DNA of 64,000 bases from Hemicordylus capensis (taxonomy: Eukaryota; Chordata; Lepidosauria; Squamata; Cordylidae), in assembly GCF_027244095.1 (NCBI RefSeq), contig NC_069662.1:59048001-59112000 (forward strand). Direction: 5' to 3'. Position numbers and translations under genes: made by a program. Below are positions 56,498-64,000 of the stretch, one piece after another; the stretch's first letter is position 1; every line of letters begins with the position of its first letter. Under the pieces are notes generated by a model. That model ran no database searches and was not told the origin of the DNA. It worked only from the letters and a program-made list of their open reading frames with translations.

Positions 56498-59400
56498 CCT
56501 CGTGGGGTCCGGCAAGAGGAAGGAAGGAACGGACGCCAAGCCTCGTGGGGTCCGGCAAGAGGAAGGAAGGAACGGACGCCAAGCCTCGTGGGGTCCGGCA
56601 AGAGGAAGGAAGGAACGGACGCCAAGCCTCGTGGGGTCCGGCAAGAGGAAGGAAGGAACGGACGCCAAGCCTCGTGGGGTCCGGCAAGAGGAAGGAAGGA
56701 ACGGACGCCAAGCCTCGTGGGGTCCGGCAAGAGGAAGGAAGGAACGGACGCCAAGCCTCGTGGGGTCCGGCAAGAGGAAGGAAGGAACGGACGCCAAGCC
56801 TCGTGGGGTCCGGCAAGAGGAAGGAAGGAACGGACGCCAAGCCTCGTGGGGTCCGGCAAGAGGAAGGAAGGAACGGACGCCAAGCCTCGTGGGGTCCGGC
56901 AAGAGGAAGGAAGGAACGGACGCCAAGCCTCGTGGGGTCCGGCAAGAGGAAGGAAGGAACGGACGCCAAGCCTCGTGGGGTCCGGCAAGAGGAAGGAAGG
57001 AACGGACGCCAAGCCTCGTGGGGTCCGGCAAGAGGAAGGAAGGAACGGACGCCAAGCCTCGTGGGGTCCGGCAAGAGGAAGGAAGGAACGGACGCCAAGC
57101 CTCGTGGGGTCCGGCAAGAGGAAGGAAGGAACGGACGCCAAGCCTCGTGGGGTCCGGCAAGAGGAAGGAAGGAACGGACGCCAAGCCTCGTGGGGTCCGG
57201 CAAGAGGAAGGAAGGAACGGACGCCAAGCCTCGTGGGGTCCGGCAAGAGGAAGGAAGGAACGGACGCCAAGCCTCGTGGGGTCCGGCAAGAGGAAGGAAG
57301 GAACGGACGCCAAGCCTCGTGGGGTCCGGCAAGAGGAAGGAAGGAACGGACGCCAAGCCTCGTGGGGTCCGGCAAGAGGAAGGAAGGAACGGACGCCAAG
57401 CCTCGTGGGGTCCGGCAAGAGGAAGGAAGGAACGGACGCCAAGCCTCGTGGGGTCCGGCAAGAGGAAGGAAGGAACGGACGCCAAGCCTCGTGGGGTCCG
57501 GCAAGAGGAAGGAAGGAACGGACGCCAAGCCTCGTGGGGTCCGGCAAGAGGAAGGAAGGAACGGACGCCAAGCCTCGTGGGGTCCGGCAAGAGGAAGGAA
57601 GGAACGGACGCCAAGCCTCGTGGGGTCCGGCAAGAGGAAGGAAGGAACGGACGCCAAGCCTCGTGGGGTCCGGCAAGAGGAAGGAAGGAACGGACGCCAA
57701 GCCTCGTGGGGTCCGGCAAGAGGAAGGAAGGAACGGACGCCAAGCCTCGTGGGGTCCGGCAAGAGGAAGGAAGGAACGGACGCCAAGCCTCGTGGGGTCC
57801 GGCAAGAGGAAGGAAGGAACGGACGCCAAGCCTCGTGGGGTCCGGCAAGAGGAAGGAAGGAACGGACGCCAAGCCTCGTGGGGTCCGGCAAGAGGAAGGA
57901 AGGAACGGACGCCAAGCCTCGTGGGGTCCGGCAAGAGGAAGGAAGGAACGGACGCCAAGCCTCGTGGGGTCCGGCAAGAGGAAGGAAGGAACGGACGCCA
58001 AGCCTCGTGGGGTCCGGCAAGAGGAAGGAAGGAACGGACGCCAAGCCTCGTGGGGTCCGGCAAGAGGAAGGAAGGAACGGACGCCAAGCCTCGTGGGGTC
58101 CGGCAAGAGGAAGGAAGGAACGGACGCCAAGCCTCGTGGGGTCCGGCAAGAGGAAGGAAGGAACGGACGCCAAGCCTCGTGGGGTCCGGCAAGAGGAAGG
58201 AAGGAACGGACGCCAAGCCTCGTGGGGTCCGGCAAGAGGAAGGAAGGAACGGACGCCAAGCCTCGTGGGGTCCGGCAAGAGGAAGGAAGGAACGGACGCC
58301 AAGCCTCGTGGGGTCCGGCAAGAGGAAGGAAGGAACGGACGCCAAGCCTCGTGGGGTCCGGCAAGAGGAAGGAAGGAACGGACGCCAAGCCTCGTGGGGT
58401 CCGGCAAGAGGAAGGAAGGAACGGACGCCAAGCCTCGTGGGGTCCGGCAAGAGGAAGGAAGGAACGGACGCCAAGCCTCGTGGGGTCCGGCAAGAGGAAG
58501 GAAGGAACGGACGCCAAGCCTCGTGGGGTCCGGCAAGAGGAAGGAAGGAACGGACGCCAAGCCTCGTGGGGTCCGGCAAGAGGAAGGAAGGAACGGACGC
58601 CAAGCCTCGTGGGGTCCGGCAAGAGGAAGGAAGGAACGGACGCCAAGCCTCGTGGGGTCCGGCAAGAGGAAGGAAGGAACGGACGCCAAGCCTCGTGGGG
58701 TCCGGCAAGAGGAAGGAAGGAACGGACGCCAAGCCTCGTGGGGTCCGGCAAGAGGAAGGAAGGAACGGACGCCAAGCCTCGTGGGGTCCGGCAAGAGGAA
58801 GGAAGGAACGGACGCCAAGCCTCGTGGGGTCCGGCAAGAGGAAGGAAGGAACGGACGCCAAGCCTCGTGGGGTCCGGCAAGAGGAAGGAAGGAACGGACG
58901 CCAAGCCTCGTGGGGTCCGGCAAGAGGAAGGAAGGAACGGACGCCAAGCCTCGTGGGGTCCGGCAAGAGGAAGGAAGGAACGGACGCCAAGCCTCGTGGG
59001 GTCCGGCAAGAGGAAGGAAGGAACGGACGCCAAGCCTCGTGGGGTCCGGCAAGAGGAAGGAAGGAACGGACGCCAAGCCTCGTGGGGTCCGGCAAGAGGA
59101 AGGAAGGAACGGACGCCAAGCCTCGTGGGGTCCGGCAAGAGGAAGGAAGGAACGGACGCCAAGCCTCGTGGGGTCCGGCAAGAGGAAGGAAGGAACGGAC
59201 GCCAAGCCTCGTGGGGTCCGGCAAGAGGAAGGAAGGAACGGACGCCAAGCCTCGTGGGGTCCGGCAAGAGGAAGGAAGGAACGGACGCCAAGCCTCGTGG
59301 GGTCCGGCAAGAGGAAGGAAGGAACGGACGCCAAGCCTCGTGGGGTCCGGCAAGAGGAAGGAAGGAACGGACGCCAAGCCTCGTGGGGTCCGGCAAGAGG

Positions 59401-61356
59401 AAGGAAGGAACGGACGCCAAGCCTCGTGGGGTCCGGCAAGAGGAAGGAAGGAACGGACGCCAAGCCTCGTGGGGTCCGGCAAGAGGAAGGAAGGAACGGA
59501 CGCCAAGCCTCGTGGGGTCCGGCAAGAGGAAGGAAGGAACGGACGCCAAGCCTCGTGGGGTCCGGCAAGAGGAAGGAAGGAACGGACGCCAAGCCTCGTG
59601 GGGTCCGGCAAGAGGAAGGAAGGAACGGACGCCAAGCCTCGTGGGGTCCGGCAAGAGGAAGGAAGGAACGGACGCCAAGCCTCGTGGGGTCCGGCAAGAG
59701 GAAGGAAGGAACGGACGCCAAGCCTCGTGGGGTCCGGCAAGAGGAAGGAAGGAACGGACGCCAAGCCTCGTGGGGTCCGGCAAGAGGAAGGAAGGAACGG
59801 ACGCCAAGCCTCGTGGGGTCCGGCAAGAGGAAGGAAGGAACGGACGCCAAGCCTCGTGGGGTCCGGCAAGAGGAAGGAAGGAACGGACGCCAAGCCTCGT
59901 GGGGTCCGGCAAGAGGAAGGAAGGAACGGACGCCAAGCCTCGTGGGGTCCGGCAAGAGGAAGGAAGGAACGGACGCCAAGCCTCGTGGGGTCCGGCAAGA
60001 GGAAGGAAGGAACGGACGCCAAGCCTCGTGGGGTCCGGCAAGAGGAAGGAAGGAACGGACGCCAAGCCTCGTGGGGTCCGGCAAGAGGAAGGAAGGAACG
60101 GACGCCAAGCCTCGTGGGGTCCGGCAAGAGGAAGGAAGGAACGGACGCCAAGCCTCGTGGGGTCCGGCAAGAGGAAGGAAGGAACGGACGCCAAGCCTCG
60201 TGGGGTCCGGCAAGAGGAAGGAAGGAACGGACGCCAAGCCTCGTGGGGTCCGGCAAGAGGAAGGAAGGAACGGACGCCAAGCCTCGTGGGGTCCGGCAAG
60301 AGGAAGGAAGGAACGGACGCCAAGCCTCGTGGGGTCCGGCAAGAGGAAGGAAGGAACGGACGCCAAGCCTCGTGGGGTCCGGCAAGAGGAAGGAAGGAAC
60401 GGACGCCAAGCCTCGTGGGGTCCGGCAAGAGGAAGGAAGGAACGGACGCCAAGCCTCGTGGGGTCCGGCAAGAGGAAGGAAGGAACGGACGCCAAGCCTC
60501 GTGGGGTCCGGCAAGAGGAAGGAAGGAACGGACGCCAAGCCTCGTGGGGTCCGGCAAGAGGAAGGAAGGAACGGACGCCAAGCCTCGTGGGGTCCGGCAA
60601 GAGGAAGGAAGGAACGGACGCCAAGCCTCGTGGGGTCCGGCAAGAGGAAGGAAGGAACGGACGCCAAGCCTCGTGGGGTCCGGCAAGAGGAAGGAAGGAA
60701 CGGACGCCAAGCCTCGTGGGGTCCGGCAAGAGGAAGGAAGGAACGGACGCCAAGCCTCGTGGGGTCCGGCAAGAGGAAGGAAGGAACGGACGCCAAGCCT
60801 CGTGGGGTCCGGCAAGAGGAAGGAAGGAACGGACGCCAAGCCTCGTGGGGTCCGGCAAGAGGAAGGAAGGAACGGACGCCAAGCCTCGTGGGGTCCGGCA
60901 AGAGGAAGGAAGGAACGGACGCCAAGCCTCGTGGGGTCCGGCAAGAGGAAGGAAGGAACGGACGCCAAGCCTCGTGGGGTCCGGCAAGAGGAAGGAAGGA
61001 ACGGACGCCAAGCCTCGTGGGGTCCGGCAAGAGGAAGGAAGGAACGGACGCCAAGCCTCGTGGGGTCCGGCAAGAGGAAGGAAGGAACGGACGCCAAGCC
61101 TCGTGGGGTCCGGCAAGAGGAAGGAAGGAACGGACGCCAAGCCTCGTGGGGTCCGGCAAGAGGAAGGAAGGAACGGACGCCAAGCCTCGTGGGGTCCGGC
61201 AAGAGGAAGGAAGGAACGGACGCCAAGCCTCGTGGGGTCCGGCAAGAGGAAGGAAGGAACGGACGCCAAGCCTCGTGGGGTCCGGCAAGAGGAAGGAAGG
61301 AACGGACGCCAAGCCTCGTGGGGTCCGGCAAGAGGAAGGAAGGAACGGACGCCAAG
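56498..61356. repeat. 43-bp tandem array, 113 units
   Basis: The unit begins CCTCGTGGGGTCCGG, continues through a purine run (AGAGGAAGGAAGGAA) and ends CGGACGCCAAG. The array measures 4,859 bp, exactly 113 x 43, with no partial unit at either end. Translations in all frames are strictly periodic, so units are identical or nearly so. Each unit has four CpGs, about 450 in total. Because 43 is not a multiple of three and no stop triplet occurs on either strand, all six frames stay open for 4.8 kb. The resulting open frames of about 1,600 codons are artefacts of periodicity, not genes. Confidence 0.97.
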
Positions 61357-61439
61357 ACCCCGAGTTTTAACATCAAATCATTTGGGGTAATAGCATCTTA
61401 AATTCAGATCAATGTGTTACTTTAATGGCCTTCCCTTAT
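61357..61439. other. Spacer after the array
   Basis: About 80 bp of AT-rich sequence between the last unit and the right direct repeat. No match to the left spacer is apparent. Confidence 0.6.
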
Positions 61440-61925
61440 TAGGCCTTCGTTTCAACCTTCCTATTTTCATGTTGATTTCTTTATCCAGCCCCCTTATGCG
61501 AGCTGTTGCCCAAACCCTGATGCTTTCTTTCACTATGCTTTTCACCATGGATTTGCATCAGGGGACTATATTTGTTATCAGTTTTGGATTACAACTCCCA
61601 CCATACTACAACTTCTACCATCCCCAGCCACCAGTTTTGATGGGGGTGATCATCTGTAGTCTCAACACAGCAGCTGGGGATGATGCGAGTTCTAGTCCAA
61701 CAGCAGCTGCTGAGCTACTGGTGGGTCATCCCTAGCTTCTTGGCTAATTGCTGTGAATAGCTATCCCTCCCCACCCCTCTAGTGCTTCAAGTGGCAGCTA
61801 TTGCAAGGAAGCAGAAGCAAGATGAAAGTGTAATGTCTGTGGAAGCAGATCTCTATGGAAATCTCTCTTGAGCACGTCTTGGGAGAAACCAAGAGGTAGT
61901 AGAGGGATCCGATGGGCTGTACACA
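61440..61925 (+). repeat. Right flanking direct repeat of the 43-bp array
   Basis: A diverged, somewhat shorter counterpart of 55,575-56,240 (see shared blocks there). The two may be a duplication that bracketed the array or two neighbouring copies of one dispersed repeat. Confidence 0.75.
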
Positions 61926-63124
61926 AGCCTGCGTTGTTTTAACCAAGAGTCTTTTCAATATGAAATATATAAATATTTTTAAAATAAAGCATAAGCATCA
62001 ACTTTAAAATATTTGTAACTTCTAATATAACTTCTGTGTAATCTAACTTCTGACTTTTCAGGGCTCTTACAAGGTCCCTTCCAGTCCAAACATGCATGAT
62101 TCCCTTTTGATCAACAAGACATGCAATACTCCTGCAAGGTTTTGTAGCTGAGGATGATGGGAATTCTAGTCCCAAAACATCTGGGGACCCAATTTTAAGA
62201 ACCCTTGGCTTCTGGAATTTATATCTGCCCTTACTGCCGGGACCTCCAAATATGCAATTCTTCTATCCTCACAGTAGTCCTGTAAAGTAGGTCAGGCTGA
62301 AGAGAATGACTGGAAATAGAAGTTGGACTACAACTCCCATCATACCTGACTGTTAAGAACCTAACAGCACTGCTGGATCAGACCCAAGGCCTATCTAATC
62401 CAGCATGCTGTTTCCCCATAGGGGCTCACTGGATGCCTCTGGGAAGCCAACAGACAAGAGATTCTCAAACTTGGTCCCAGATGTTGTTGGGCTGCAACTC
62501 CCATCAAGGGAAGGGATTCAATCAGAAAAATAAATCCATGCATCACTGGTCCCTCTTTACCAATTATTGACATTAAAAAAGTGTTCACAAGTATATGTGT
62601 GAGTGTACCTCTATACTATCTATATCTGTACTTGGGATGGTTGTGTGTACCTCTGCAGACATCTCTCCCGTGGGAAATTATTCTCAAGGCTTAGCTTAAA
62701 TCTGCTTCCTCATAACTGCAGTCAACTTGGGGGGCAAATAGAATCAGTCTGGGTGTCGGGGGGGGATGGGACTTGCAGATCCCTTGCAGACTCAATGTGA
62801 CGATCACAGCAGAATCATGGCATTTTAGAGTGGGAAGGCTCCTTGGAGATCATCGTTATCTGGCTTCTGTCTGAAAGCCATCAGCAAAGAAGAGCCCAGG
62901 ACTCCATGAGGTGACCTTGGCAACCCTTCTCCCATTTGGGAAAGCATTCCTACTGCCTAGCCTAAACCTGCATTCTCGTATTGGCAGCGTTCAGTGCTGT
63001 GCTCAGTAGCAACAGAGAGGAAGTACGCTCCTTTTTCAACACCTTTGATATCTGTGGACTGCTGTCTTTTCCTATGTAGCTCTCTGACAGTCTGGCCTCT
63101 GGAGGTGGTAGGAGTCAGACTTAC
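61926..63124. other. Repeat scraps, no gene
   Basis: Contains MITE-like 'gatgatgggaattctagtcc' (62,152). A squamate repeat fragment at about 62,350-62,460 has 'gctggatcagacccaaggcc' and 'tctaatccagcatgctg'. A CR1/L2 3'-end-like block lies near 62,810-62,930 ('cagaatcatggcattttaga'). Confidence 0.5.
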
Positions 63125-63167
63125 CTCTCCATCTTCTGGGAAGACAAATTCAAGAGGTTCTTCAACA
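63125..63167 (-). CDS. Candidate 43-bp micro-exon
   Basis: The minus strand has a strong acceptor (CTCTATTTCACAG) and a strong donor (GAG|GTAAGT) around 43 bp. Two frames are open, giving VEEPLEFVFPEDGE or LKNLLNLSSQKMER. No match to the RAP1GAP N-terminus that I recall, so its gene is unknown. The 43-bp length is coincidental with the array unit; the sequences are unrelated. Confidence 0.35.
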
Positions 63168-63211
63168 CTGTGAAATAGAGAAAGATTTCTTATGCTTTGC
63201 TAATCTCTTAG

Positions 63212-63436
63212 GAGCTACTCAATGGCACAGCAGGGAAATGACATGACTGCCAGAGGTTGCCGGTTCAAATCCCTAGTGGTATGTTTCCCAGACTATGGGG
63301 AACACCTATATGGGGCAGCAGCAGCAGGAAGGTGCTGAAAGGCCTCATCTCGTACTGCATGGGAGATGGTAATGGTAAACCACTCCTGGTCACTAGGAGT
63401 CGATACCGACTCGACGGCACAGTCTACCTTTACCTT
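63212..63436 (+). repeat. tRNA-derived SINE (GTCGAG type), sense copy
   Basis: Head 'TGGCACAGCAGGGAA' (A-box-like) and B box 'GGTTCAAATCC' at 63,262, then 'atgtttcccagactatgggg' and the tail 'agtcgataccgactcgacgg'. It shows the sense polarity of the family. Confidence 0.9.
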
Positions 63437-63645
63437 TGATCTCTTAGGATTTGCTACAATCTCCATATACACAGAGGAGTGCTAGACAAGGCAGGGGAGT
63501 TTTATGAAAGCAAGTAGTTTTAAGAAAATAAAGTTTAGCAATTAGCTACTTAACTTGACTCAGTTAGCAGCTACGCCAGCTAACTGAGCAAAGAGACACC
63601 TTTTAAAGTGCTGATGCTCTGATATTTATATACCGATGGCATTTG

Positions 63646-63728
63646 TAAGGTAAAGTGTGCCGTCAAGTCAGTTTTGACTCCTGGCGCCCACAGAGCCCTG
63701 TGGTTTTCTTTGGGTTTACCATTGCAGG
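63646..63728 (-). repeat. Partial GTCGAG-type SINE
   Basis: Tail fragment 'gtgccgtcaagtcagttttg' with 'ccacagagccctgtggtttt'. Confidence 0.8.
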
Positions 63729-63786
63729 GGGCAAGCAACAGGCCCCATCCAACCCCAGCACAGCATCCCTCCAGTGGCTGTTGCTG

Positions 63787-63912
63787 GCGTCTGTCTTAGG
63801 GTTCTTTTTCGATTGTGAGCCCTTTGGGACAGGGATCCATCTTTATTTTTATTTCTCTGTGTAAATCGCTTGGGGAACTTCTGTTGAAAAGCAGTATATG
63901 AATATCCATCGT
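63787..63912 (+). repeat. LINE/SINE 3'-end fragment
   Basis: 'gattgtgagccctttgggac' ... 'tgtaaatcgcttggggaact' ... 'ttgaaaagcagtatatgaat', a tail shared inversely with 38,408-38,475. Likely an L2-type 3' end. Confidence 0.6.
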
Positions 63913-64000
63913 CATTTTGTGAGGCTTGATGTTTAGCAAATTTGAGACAGCTTTTGTATGTTTTCTTTATCTGAAAATAGATTGGTGGGAGTGTTCTGAG

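Noticed and set aside
56498-61356. CRISPR-like array
   Set aside because: Units are contiguous with no variable spacers, there are no cas genes, and the DNA is vertebrate.
56273-61401. Open frames of 1,600-1,679 codons on both strands
   Set aside because: They are produced by the stop-free 43-bp periodicity and appear equally in all six frames. No domain, splice or promoter evidence supports a gene.
63212-63436. tRNA gene at the GGTTCAAATCC box
   Set aside because: It is the head of the GTCGAG-type SINE, present in at least five other places.

Overview
The window is vertebrate nuclear DNA, most likely from a squamate reptile (lizard group). The evidence is the repeat set: tRNA-derived SINEs of the Sauria type, CR1 with a lipase-like ORF1, L2, a BovB/RTE-type LINE, an I/jockey-superfamily LINE (Vingi-like by recall), many hAT transposons, and Copia-like and retrovirus-like LTRs. 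No database search was possible, so family names rest on recognised protein and terminal motifs.

Host coding content is sparse. Four well-formed minus-strand exons between 36,085 and 44,209 encode the Rap-GAP catalytic core and the following segment of RAP1GAP. Three orphan minus-strand exon candidates, including a leucine-rich-repeat exon at 4,592-4,672, come from genes I cannot identify. A KRAB-like zinc-finger gene remnant lies at 49.6-50.2 kb.

Layout: 0-3.1 kb, a hAT-like non-autonomous element split by a 5'-truncated LINE. 3.1-14.8 kb, unique-looking sequence with SINEs, a 302-bp fold-back element and two solo LTRs. 14.8-19.0 kb, a decayed CR1. 19.9-31 kb, a large hAT element with broken transposase, split by a second, almost full-length copy of the same LINE. 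32.6-33.4 kb, a Copia pol fossil. 33-44 kb, RAP1GAP exons amid hAT MITEs, SINEs and a third solo LTR. 44.2-46.5 kb, an RTE LINE carrying an L2 piece and a fourth solo LTR. 46.8-47.5 kb, a C-rich tract. 47.6-49.6 kb, an L2 split by a 936-bp solo LTR. 56,498-61,356, a tandem array of 113 copies of a 43-bp unit, flanked by two diverged direct repeats. The last 2.6 kb hold SINE and LINE scraps and a candidate micro-exon.

The strongest structure is the 43-bp array: 4,859 bp is exactly 113 x 43, with no visible variation between units. It leaves all six reading frames open, which explains the very long apparent ORFs; these are not genes. Several element boundaries are fixed by target-site duplications read directly from the sequence, giving a clear nesting order. 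I see no sign of a new multi-gene system.
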